Origin: Reyranella soli
GTDB taxonomy: Bacteria > Pseudomonadota > Alphaproteobacteria > Reyranellales > Reyranellaceae
Direction: 5' to 3'
Assembly (NCBI RefSeq): GCF_007992495.1
Contig: NZ_BKAJ01000030.1
Span: 1 to 64,000 of the forward strand
DNA length: 64,000 nucleotides
In this document: piece after piece, positions 57,063 to 64,000 of the stretch
How positions within the stretch are numbered: the stretch's first letter is position 1
Layout: each line of letters opens with the position of its first letter
Program-made: the position numbers and the translations under genes
Notes under the pieces: generated by a model
Seen by the model: the letters and a program-made list of their open reading frames with translations, nothing else
Databases searched by the model: none
What the model was told of the DNA's origin: nothing

Positions 57063-58018
57063 TTCGGACCGCCGACGATGTCGCGGATCATGAACAGCGG
57101 CCGGCCCTTGCTCTGGTCGTAGAGCCGGCCGAGGTACGCGCCGATGATGCCCAGCATCAGGAACTGCATGCCGCCCAAAAGGCCGACGGCGGCCATAAGC
57201 GACGTCCAGCCGGGCAGCGTGTGGCCGAACGCCCAGCCGACGATGGAATAGACGAAGAAGGCGAAGCCGACCGCGGCCATCACCCAGCCGATGGTCATCG
57301 AGGCCATCAGCGGCACGATCGAGAAGGCGGTGATGGCGTCGGCGGCGAAGCGCAGCATCTTGGACAAGGGATACTTGCTCTCGCCCGCCACCCGCGCCTT
57401 GCGATCGTAGGGCAGCGGCACCTGCTTGCCACCGATCCAGGCGACCATGCCGCGCACGAAGCGGTGGCGCTCGGGCATCGCGGTCAAGAGATCGAGCACG
57501 TGGCGCGTGATCAGGCGGAAGTCGCCGGCATCGAGCGGGATCTCGACGTCGGTCATGCGGCCGATCAGGCGATAGAAGGCGGCGGCCGTGGCGCGCTTGA
57601 ACAGAGTCTCGCCATCGCGCTGTCGGCGCTGGCCGTAGACCACGTCGGCGCCCCCCTTCCCATCAACACCGTCCATCAGCGCGATCATGTCGGGCAGCAG
57701 CTCAGGCGGGTCCTGCAGATCGGCGTCAATGATCAGGATGCGCTCGCCGCGGCACACGGTGAGGCCGGCCGTGAGCGCGAGCTGATGACCATGGTTGCGC
57801 ATCAGCCGGACGGCGACGACACGCGGGTCGCGGCCGGCCGCCTCGGTCATGACCTGCCAGGTACGGTCGTACGAGCCGTCGTCGACAAGCACTATCTCGC
57901 TGGTCCCGCCGACGCTATCCAGCACCGCGCCGACGCGGCGCAGGAATTCAGGCAGAGCGTCCTGTTCGTTGTAGCAAGGGGCCACCACGGACAGCGCCGG
58001 GCGGTTGGCGAGGGTCAT
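57059..58018 (-). CDS. Glycosyltransferase family 2, GtrB/ArnC type
   Basis: A 319-residue membrane-anchored GT2 enzyme. Catalytic region has LSVVAPCYNEQDAL, VDDGSYDRTW, IIDADLQDPPE and GDFRLITRHVL; two C-terminal helices (about residues 235-290) anchor it. GtrB-type enzymes transfer glucose or another sugar to polyprenyl phosphate. First gene of an operon GT2-methyltransferase-cupin-membrane protein-dehalogenase. Confidence 0.92.
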   Translation of the reverse strand: MTLANRPALSVVAPCYNEQDALPEFLRRVGAVLDSVGGTSEIVLVDDGSYDRTWQVMTEAAGRDPRVVAVRLMRNHGHQLALTAGLTVCRGERILIIDADLQDPPELLPDMIALMDGVDGKGGADVVYGQRRQRDGETLFKRATAAAFYRLIGRMTDVEIPLDAGDFRLITRHVLDLLTAMPERHRFVRGMVAWIGGKQVPLPYDRKARVAGESKYPLSKMLRFAADAITAFSIVPLMASMTIGWVMAAVGFAFFVYSIVGWAFGHTLPGWTSLMAAVGLLGGMQFLMLGIIGAYLGRLYDQSKGRPLFMIRDIVGGPK

Positions 58019-58157
58019 GCCGGAGCAATAAACGATACCGGAGCCGAGGCCAAGACGACACCCGCCGGGTCTCCAGGGCTATCGCATTTGACCCGTTTTC
58101 CCGTCATTCCGAGCGGTGACGCTCTAGTCTTCCTTGGAGGTCCGCGTTCCGATGGGA

Positions 58158-59099
58158 TCAGCCCTGACGATCGGGCTCATTGCTGCGCGCCTGCGCCTGG
58201 GTGATGTAGCTGTTGGGCGGCACGCCATGCGTCAGCCACACGCCGCCGCCGATCGTCGAGCCGCGTCCCACGGTGATGCGGCCGAGGATGGTGGCGCCGG
58301 CATAGACGACGACGTCGTCCTCGACGATGGGATGGCGCAGCCGGCCCTTGATCAGCGCCCCGGTATCGTCGGCCGGGAAGCTGCGCGCGCCCAGAGTCAC
58401 GTGCTGGTAGAGCCGCACACGCTCGCCGATCACGGCGGTCTCGCCGACAACGACGCCAGTGCCGTGATCGATGAAGAAGCTGCCGCCGATCTGCGCACCG
58501 GGATGGATGTCGATGCCGGTGAGCGAATGCGCAATCTCGCTGATGTAGCGCGCGAGGAACCGCGCGCCCAACTTGTACAGCACATGCGCCAGCCGATGGT
58601 GGATGATCGCGGTCATCCCCGGATAGACCAGCAGGACCTCGGAAAATCCGGTCGCCGCCGGATCGCCGGCATAGGCAGCGCGCAGGTCGCTCACCAGCAG
58701 GCCGCGAATCTCCGGCAGCGCGCCGGCGAGCGCGGCGGTCATGGCGCGGGCCTCGCGCGACGTCGCCTCGTCCGACGGCACGCCTTCGGCGGCGAACGGC
58801 AGCGTGCCGCGCAGATGCTCGTACAGGGCCGGCAGCGCCCGCTTCAACGCGCCGGCGACGAAGTCGTCGATCATGTCGGGCGTCACCGGGTCGTGGCCGT
58901 TGCCGAGCTTGCCGTAGTGGGCGGGAAACAGCGCCATGGTGAACTGGGCCAGCATCTCGACGATGGCCTCACGCGACGGTGGCGGCCGCACCGGCCCGCG
59001 GTAGCGGACGTTGTGCAGCACGTCGCGCGACTGTCGCAGCCCGGCGACGATCGAACCGACCTCGAAATCCGCCGTATCTGTGATCGGAGAGTCTGGCAT
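58158..59099 (-). CDS. Serine O-acetyltransferase (EpsC/CysE-like)
   Basis: A 313-residue enzyme that acetylates serine for cysteine synthesis. The C-terminal left-handed beta-helix has DHGTGVVVGETAVIGE and the active-site His. The N-terminal helical domain of about 170 residues is longer than in E. coli CysE and typical of the EpsC group. The start MPDSPITD has GAGGAAG upstream. Alone in its transcription unit; the 3' end is followed by about 140 bases without a gene. Confidence 0.9.
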   Translation of the reverse strand: MPDSPITDTADFEVGSIVAGLRQSRDVLHNVRYRGPVRPPPSREAIVEMLAQFTMALFPAHYGKLGNGHDPVTPDMIDDFVAGALKRALPALYEHLRGTLPFAAEGVPSDEATSREARAMTAALAGALPEIRGLLVSDLRAAYAGDPAATGFSEVLLVYPGMTAIIHHRLAHVLYKLGARFLARYISEIAHSLTGIDIHPGAQIGGSFFIDHGTGVVVGETAVIGERVRLYQHVTLGARSFPADDTGALIKGRLRHPIVEDDVVVYAGATILGRITVGRGSTIGGGVWLTHGVPPNSYITQAQARSNEPDRQG

Positions 59100-59333
59100 C
59101 GCTTCCTCACGTCCGTGCAAGCTGCGTCGCATGATGTGGGGGCCGATTCAATCGCCACAAGGATCGTCCGCAGCGTCTTGGCAAGATCTGCTCCGGTTGA
59201 AGCACACAAGGAAAAATCTATTCCCTGCACCCTCAAGCGAAGCGCCGATTTATTTGGGCCGACTGCGCCGCCGACGCTAACGAGATTCCTTGCCGCTCGG
59301 ATGAGCTTCGTTTCCGCGACCGCCCCTCATAAT

Positions 59334-59366
59334 TCATGAGCGCGCAGGATACGCGCGGTCCGAAGA
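59334..59366. repeat. Palindromic intergenic element, copy 5
   Basis: TCATGAGCGCGCAGGATACGCGCGGTCCGAAGA, nearly identical to the right half of the element at 5424-5490, ends directly at the stop codon of the TonB-dependent receptor gene (minus strand). It lies in a 267-base gap that holds no gene. Confidence 0.65.
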
Positions 59367-61796
59367 CTAAAAGTCAGCCGTCATCGACAGCCGGAAGGTA
59401 CGCGGCGTGCCCTGGACCAGGTAGCTGTTCGTGACCGTGGCCCAGTAGTTCGTGTTGAGCAGGTTGTCGACGTTGAAGCGGAAGACCAGGGGCTGGCCGG
59501 TCGGGCTCCCGGCGCTTTCGACGACATAGCGTGCGCCGACGTCGATGCGCGCCCAGTCGGGAATGGTGCGGCGCGGCCAGGTCGTGTCGACGTATTGCGA
59601 GCCCGTGTAGATCACCCGGCTGTTCAGGGTCAGGTGCCGCACGAACGGCGTGTCCCATTCGCCGCCGAGATTGAGCTGCACGCCCGGCACACCGGGCGCC
59701 ACCCAGCCGTCGGTCAGGCCGCCCGCCGTCTTCGCGAGCACGGCATTGATCAGCATGATGCCGCCCAGCAGGCGCACGCCCTGGGTCGGCTCTCCGAACA
59801 GGTTGAGCTCGAGGCCCTGGTTGCGCTGCTCGCCGTTGGCCGAGAGGATGTTCGTGGTGGTGTTGACGATGGTGCTCGGCTGCGTGATCTGGAAGGCGCT
59901 CATGGTCGTGCCGAACTTGCCCCAATCGACCTTCACGCCGACCTCGAACTGGGTCGACTTGTAGGGCGGCAGTATCTGCCCGGCATTGGCGAAGGCGTTA
60001 CCGACGATCGCGCCCTGCTGCAGTCCCTGGATGAAGTTGCCGTAGAGCGAGACATTGCTCCAGGGCTTGAACACCAGGGCCGCGGACGGGCTGAACGCGC
60101 TTTGCGAGTAGTTGGAGGTCTGCGCACCGGTCGTGGTGTTGAAGTTGGCGGCCTCGATGCCTTGAAAGCGGCCGCCCACCGTCAATTGGATGCGCTTCGC
60201 CGCCGCCGACAGCGTATCGGCGAAGACGATGCCGGACAGCGTCCCGGTGCTGCTTTTCCGCGCGGCAGGATCGCCGAGGTTCGGGCGCGCGACGAAGGTC
60301 GGATTGTAGATGTTGGACGCGAACGCGGTGCCGGTGACCGAGCCGAAGCCCTGGGCCTGCTGGAACGTCGTCGCGCTCAGCGCGAACTCGTGATTGATCG
60401 GGCCGGTGTCGGCCAGGGCACGCAAGCCGACTTCGCTCGTCCAGGCGTCGTAGTAGTTGTTCTCGACGTTCGGCGTCTGCGTGGTGTTGCCGTTGACGTT
60501 GACGATCGTGGGGAAGCCGCCGGTCAGATACCGGGCGCGGCTGTCGATGATGCCGAATGCGGCGTAGGCCGTGACGCCTTCGACGACGTCGATCTCGCCG
60601 CGCACGACTCCGAACCACTCGTCGCGCTGGTTGAACCCCCACGGCTGGCCGAAGTTGTTGCTGAGCGTGGGTACGCCGGGAATGGGCACGCCCGTCGCCA
60701 CGATCGGCATGCCAACCAGCCCGCCGACATATTGATACTGGTAACCGAAGTCGCCCGACACGCGCACGCGCTCGCCGCGAAAGTCGAGACCCAGCGATGC
60801 CAGCGCCAGTTCGTCGGTGTTGTTCGCAATGGCCGTCTGCCCACCGCGATAGACGCCGTTGAAGCGCAAGCCGAACTGCTTGTCCGCGCCGAAGCGTCGG
60901 CCGACATCCGCGTGCGCGCCGAACTGCGCCGCGGAAACGTAGCTTGCCGTGAGCTGCGTCAGCGGCTCGTCGGGCGCCCGCTTTGGCACGAGGTTCACGG
61001 TGCCGCCGATCGAACCGTTCGGCGCCATGCCGTTCAGCATGGCGCTCGGCCCCTTGAGGACTTCGACCCGCTCGGGCAACTCCGCCGGGACGGTGATGCG
61101 CGGCAGGATGCCGTAGAGACCGCCGAACATGTAATCGCCGCTGTTCACCCTGAAGCCACGTATGGTGAGGTCGTCGCGCGAGCCGTTGCTGGGACCCCAC
61201 ACGCCGCGAACGGACGGGTCGTCGATCAGCACGTCCTTGACCGACCGCGCCTGCTGGTCCTGCGCCTTCTTCGCCGTGTAGCTCATCTGGTTGAACGGCG
61301 TGTCCATGACATCGCGGTTGCCGAGGACGCCGAGCTGGCCGCCTGTCGCGACCTGACCGCCGGCATAAGGCGGCGGCAGGTTGTCGATCATGGCCTGCGG
61401 CGGCACGGGATATCCCTGCACCTGCACCGGGTCGAGCTGCAAAGCGCCCGAGCCGGCATCGACAGCCTTCGCCAGGGTGATCGTATTGGCGCCGGTGAAT
61501 GTGAAGGTGACGCCTGTTCCCGCAAGCAGGCGGGTCAACGCCTCACGCGGCGTCAGCGTGCCGCTGACCCCGGGCGAATTGAGTGTCGAGAGATCTCCCG
61601 TGCGATAGGCGAAGGAAATGCCGGCTTGGTCGGCGAAGCGCTCGAGCGCCGACGGCAGAGGTTGTGACGGAATGGCGAAGCCGCGCGGCCGGTCGGCCTG
61701 CGCGATGACGTGTTGCTGCTCCTGCGCATGGCCGGGCTCCTGCACGAGAAGCGCCAACCCAGCCAGGACCGAACCGACAATCCGCCGTGTACGCAT
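59367..61796 (-). CDS. TonB-dependent siderophore receptor with STN signalling domain
   Basis: An 809-residue outer-membrane receptor. Signal peptide about residues 1-25; secretin/TonB short N-terminal (STN) domain about 38-110, which contacts FecR-type anti-sigma factors; plug domain about 150-270 with the segment RVEVLKGPSAMLNGMAPNGSIGGT; beta-barrel to the C-terminal aromatic (FRLSMTADF). FpvA/FhuE-type architecture points to ferric siderophore uptake coupled to surface signalling. The FecR and FecI genes follow upstream on the same strand. Confidence 0.93.
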   Translation of the reverse strand: MRTRRIVGSVLAGLALLVQEPGHAQEQQHVIAQADRPRGFAIPSQPLPSALERFADQAGISFAYRTGDLSTLNSPGVSGTLTPREALTRLLAGTGVTFTFTGANTITLAKAVDAGSGALQLDPVQVQGYPVPPQAMIDNLPPPYAGGQVATGGQLGVLGNRDVMDTPFNQMSYTAKKAQDQQARSVKDVLIDDPSVRGVWGPSNGSRDDLTIRGFRVNSGDYMFGGLYGILPRITVPAELPERVEVLKGPSAMLNGMAPNGSIGGTVNLVPKRAPDEPLTQLTASYVSAAQFGAHADVGRRFGADKQFGLRFNGVYRGGQTAIANNTDELALASLGLDFRGERVRVSGDFGYQYQYVGGLVGMPIVATGVPIPGVPTLSNNFGQPWGFNQRDEWFGVVRGEIDVVEGVTAYAAFGIIDSRARYLTGGFPTIVNVNGNTTQTPNVENNYYDAWTSEVGLRALADTGPINHEFALSATTFQQAQGFGSVTGTAFASNIYNPTFVARPNLGDPAARKSSTGTLSGIVFADTLSAAAKRIQLTVGGRFQGIEAANFNTTTGAQTSNYSQSAFSPSAALVFKPWSNVSLYGNFIQGLQQGAIVGNAFANAGQILPPYKSTQFEVGVKVDWGKFGTTMSAFQITQPSTIVNTTTNILSANGEQRNQGLELNLFGEPTQGVRLLGGIMLINAVLAKTAGGLTDGWVAPGVPGVQLNLGGEWDTPFVRHLTLNSRVIYTGSQYVDTTWPRRTIPDWARIDVGARYVVESAGSPTGQPLVFRFNVDNLLNTNYWATVTNSYLVQGTPRTFRLSMTADF

Positions 61797-61899
61797 GACG
61801 CTCTTCCCACTCGTTGTCCCCACGGAGCGCCGGATACAACCGCCTCCATCATTAGACCGAGCAAGGCGCGTACGATCGGTGCCGATCCCGCTGTTTTTG

Positions 61900-62901
61900 T
61901 CAGCGTACGATCAACAGGAAGTCGGTGATGCGCGTGACGGTGAGGCCGTGTGTGGCGGCCAAGGCGTCGATGCCGCCATCGATGTCGGTCAGCGACAGAC
62001 GTGCGGTGACGGGCGCTTGTCGCGTGCCATCGCCCAGGAGCACGATCCGTCCCGGGTGGTAACGGCCGATCTCCGCCAGGGCATCGGCGAGCGGGAGATT
62101 CCGGATGGCGATGGCGCCCTGCCGCCACGACGTCGCGGCGTCAGCGTCGAGCGTGCGTACCGCCTGGGGCGCCTCACCCCGCCGATAGCTCACCTGCTGG
62201 CCTGCCGTCAGCGTCGATGGTCCGTCGAACGAGCCGTCGGGCGACGTCACCCGCACGATGCCTTCGGTGACCGTCACGGTCGCCCGCTCATCGGCGATAC
62301 CGACGGCGTAGGCGGTGCCGACTGCCGTCGCCTTGCCGTCGAGCGCCAGCACGTCGAACGGCCGTGCCGCGTCCTTGCTCACCTCGAACAACGCTTCGCC
62401 GTGCAGGAGCTTTACGACGCGCCGTCGTTCGGAGAATGACACGTCGATCGCCGTGTCCGTGTTCAGGTAGGCGATTGATCCATCCGGCAAGGCGACGGTC
62501 TGCTGCTGCCCGATCGCGGTGCTGTGGTCGGCCAGCAGGCGCGTCGGCAGGCGCATCATCGCCGGCGCGAAGACGAAGATCAGCACACAAGCGGCGACAA
62601 GGCCTGCGATTGCCGAGCCCCAGCGCCAGCGCATGGACAGGCCGCGACGATGCGAGACCGTTGACGGCGCCGGCTGCGGCCGGCCGCGCGGCGCAAAGGC
62701 GGGTTCGAGATCGTCGATCTGCGACCACATCGCCCGCACCTCGTCATAGGCCGCTGCGTGGCGTGGGTCGGCTTCGCACCAGGCACGAAAGCGTTCGCGA
62801 TCCGCGGCCGACGCGCCAGGCGCGCCCAGTCGCAGGAACCAGTCCTGCGCGGCGTCGCTGATATCGTCGGGGATCTGGTCTCGGTCGCCTGGCTGGGTCA
62901 C
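61900..62901 (-). CDS. FecR-family anti-sigma regulator
   Basis: A 333-residue inner-membrane protein. N-terminal cytoplasmic domain (AQDWFLRLGAP; WCEADPRHAAAYDEV), one membrane helix at about 92-112 (GLVAACVLIFVFAP), and a periplasmic FecR domain (VALPDGSIAYLNTDTAIDV). It receives the signal from the STN domain and controls the sigma factor encoded next. GTG start. Placed between receptor and sigma genes as in fecIRA-type loci. Confidence 0.9.
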   Translation of the reverse strand: MTQPGDRDQIPDDISDAAQDWFLRLGAPGASAADRERFRAWCEADPRHAAAYDEVRAMWSQIDDLEPAFAPRGRPQPAPSTVSHRRGLSMRWRWGSAIAGLVAACVLIFVFAPAMMRLPTRLLADHSTAIGQQQTVALPDGSIAYLNTDTAIDVSFSERRRVVKLLHGEALFEVSKDAARPFDVLALDGKATAVGTAYAVGIADERATVTVTEGIVRVTSPDGSFDGPSTLTAGQQVSYRRGEAPQAVRTLDADAATSWRQGAIAIRNLPLADALAEIGRYHPGRIVLLGDGTRQAPVTARLSLTDIDGGIDALAATHGLTVTRITDFLLIVR

Positions 62902-62961
62902 AACGGCTGGGTCACGGGCAACTTTGCGGGGTAGTCCTCGTCCTATAGACGAGTGAGCCGC

Positions 62962-63501
62962 CTACTTCTCGTGCTCCCCGACTTCGTCGGCGGCCAGCCG
63001 GAAACGCCGTCGCGCTTTCAGCAGCGTATCCATGACGAGCTTCAGGTCCTTGTAGACGGTGGTCGCGCCGAGCCCGAGGATGGCGGCGATTTCCGCCTGC
63101 GATTTGCCCTCATAGCGGCTGAGATGGAACACCTGTCGGCTGCGCTCCGTCAGCCCGGCGATCACCTTTTGAAGGTGATTGAGTTCGGCCCGCGCCATGA
63201 TGTAGCGCTCGGGCGTGAGCTCGTCGGTCTGCCGCCAGACCGAGCCGGCCTGCTCCGCCAGTATCTGCCCTCGCCGACCCTCGACGCGCAGATGATCGGT
63301 GGCGAGGTTGGCGGCCATGCTGAACAGGTAGGCCTTGCGGTCTCGGATATCGGGATGGTCGGCCGCACCCAGCAGCTTCAAATAGAGGTCGTGGGCGATG
63401 TCGGACGCAAGATGCGCCGAACCGAGACGACGCGCGAGGAAGCGCAGCAGCTCCCATTCGTGCTCGCGGTACGCCTGCAGCAGCTTCGATTCGCGCATCA
63501 T
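62962..63501 (-). CDS. FecI-type ECF sigma factor
   Basis: A 179-residue sigma-70 family protein with regions 2 (DIAHDLYLKLLG; AYLFSMAANLATDHLR) and 4 (LTERSRQVFHLSRYEGKSQAEIAAILG, followed by TTVYKDL). It should direct transcription of the siderophore receptor gene when FecR is activated. First of the three-gene set sigma-FecR-receptor. A Fur-box-like sequence lies directly upstream. Confidence 0.92.
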   Translation of the reverse strand: MMRESKLLQAYREHEWELLRFLARRLGSAHLASDIAHDLYLKLLGAADHPDIRDRKAYLFSMAANLATDHLRVEGRRGQILAEQAGSVWRQTDELTPERYIMARAELNHLQKVIAGLTERSRQVFHLSRYEGKSQAEIAAILGLGATTVYKDLKLVMDTLLKARRRFRLAADEVGEHEK

Positions 63502-63540
63502 CCCCCATCCGACCGGTCGGACCGATCGGCAGTCTAGGTC

Positions 63541-63570
63541 AAATGCGACTTATTCTCAATTGCGATCATT
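63541..63570 (-). promoter_or_regulatory. Candidate Fur box before the sigma factor gene
   Basis: Minus strand: AATGATCGCAATTGAGAATAAGTCGCATTT. The core GCAATTGAGAATAAGTCGC resembles iron-regulated boxes in front of fecI-like genes (three near-hexamers of NAT(A/T)AT type, GAGAAT being typical), with flanking AATG/CATT symmetry. Iron-loaded Fur would block the sigma gene here. Confidence 0.45.
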
Positions 63571-63973
63571 AGCGCGATCGGGCAAACAGCTTCAGGCTGT
63601 AGTCGACAAGGTTGTAGCCAAGCTTTCGCGCCTCCTGCTCGAGCAGCGACTCCAGGCCGACATCGTCGATCTCGACGATCGTGCCGGTCGCCACGTCGAT
63701 CAGATGCGGATGCGAAGGCCGCCCGGCGCGCTCGTAGTGCGCCTTGCCGTCCGGAAACGCCTGGCGCTTCACCAGCCCCGCCTCGACCAGGGTGTTGAGC
63801 GTGCGATAGACGGTGGCGATGCCGATGCGATGGCCGTCGGCGGCGCGGCGATGGATCTCGCGCACGCACGGGTGATCGTCCGCCGCCTCCAGCACCTCCA
63901 GGACGATGCGCCGATGCTCGGTGAGCCGCAGGCCGCGCTGCACGCAGAGCGCTTCGAGCGACGTCATGCTCAC
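63569..63973 (-). CDS. Fur/Mur-family transcriptional regulator
   Basis: A 134-residue metal-sensing repressor. DNA-binding winged helix: RLTEHRRIVLEVLEAADDHP and GIATVYRTLNTLVEAGLVK. The C-terminal metal region reads SHPHLIDVATGTIVEIDD; the CxxC zinc motif of enteric Fur is absent, as in the alphaproteobacterial Fur/Mur group. A GTG at 63973 overlaps the TGA of the preceding gene (GTGA); ATG two codons later is an alternative. It may respond to iron or manganese. Confidence 0.88.
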   Translation of the reverse strand: MSMTSLEALCVQRGLRLTEHRRIVLEVLEAADDHPCVREIHRRAADGHRIGIATVYRTLNTLVEAGLVKRQAFPDGKAHYERAGRPSHPHLIDVATGTIVEIDDVGLESLLEQEARKLGYNLVDYSLKLFARSR

Positions 63974-64000
63974 CGCTTGAGATAGAACTGGATGGGCACC
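63970..64000 (-). CDS. C-terminal end of a probable TonB-like protein (partial)
   Basis: The last nine codons before the TGA read VPIQFYLKR, a typical ending of TonB C-terminal domains (VPV-F-L). The stop overlaps the Fur start. The rest lies outside the window, so this is only a suggestion from a short tail and from the neighbouring TonB-dependent receptor. Confidence 0.4.
   Translation of the reverse strand, partial: VPIQFYLKR

Noticed and set aside
59595-61667. A 690-codon plus-strand frame across the TonB receptor gene.
   Set aside because: Antisense to a clear receptor gene; no independent evidence.

Overview
The window is GC-rich bacterial chromosome with no phage, plasmid, CRISPR, rRNA or tRNA genes. 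It fits an alphaproteobacterium. The signs are a recA-alaS pair, a GAAC-N7-GAAC type LexA site in front of recA, a serC-serA operon with a short structured leader, a Fur/Mur-like regulator without the CxxC motif, and several Bug-type solute receptors. A Reyranella-like or related soil lineage is plausible, but this is inference from gene content.

Layout. 1-5213: alaS with a small lipoprotein, a YkgJ-type cysteine-cluster protein, and recA with its SOS site. 5491-10358: a divergent two-component pair, an OmpR-type regulator and a large four-PAS hybrid kinase ending in receiver and HPt domains. 10370-19379: a catabolic/uptake island with a polyamine/opine-type ABC importer (one fused permease), two M24-fold hydrolases lacking the usual metal ligands, an aspartoacylase-type deacylase, a diaminopropionate ammonia-lyase and an Lrp regulator. 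It looks like the ectoine-degradation module with a different last step. 19651-30267: CoA and carboxylate catabolism (flavin reductase-like protein, CoA transferase, flavoprotein, enoyl-CoA hydratase, TauD dioxygenase, two Bug receptors, TetR regulator, thioesterase). 30264-34350: an envelope glycan operon (methyltransferase, GT2-GtrA, large membrane protein). 34447-35007: a carboxymuconolactone-decarboxylase/AhpD-like gene interrupted by one in-frame TGA exactly where the second cysteine of CPFC belongs, with a hairpin placed like a bacterial SECIS; it is probably a selenoprotein. 35146-43956: MFS transporter, glutaminyl-tRNA synthetase, and more acyl-CoA/hydroxyacid catabolism. 43957-45875: an eroding region with at least three gene remnants. 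46109-49138: Crp/Fnr regulator, OmpA-type lipoprotein and a HisKA_2 kinase. 49300-52188: serA and serC. 52389-59099: secreted hydrolase, haloacid dehalogenase, a second glycan/lipid operon and serine acetyltransferase. 59367-64000: an iron-uptake locus (TonB receptor, FecR, FecI sigma factor, Fur, and the last codons of a probable TonB).

Many genes are translationally coupled by ATGA, GTGA, TGATG or TAGTG overlaps. A family of short GC-rich palindromes ending in CCGG(C)AAGA lies 0-2 bases after the stop codon of four unrelated genes.

The two strongest leads are the putative CxxU selenoprotein and the ectoine-like island that appears to end in diaminopropionate cleavage.
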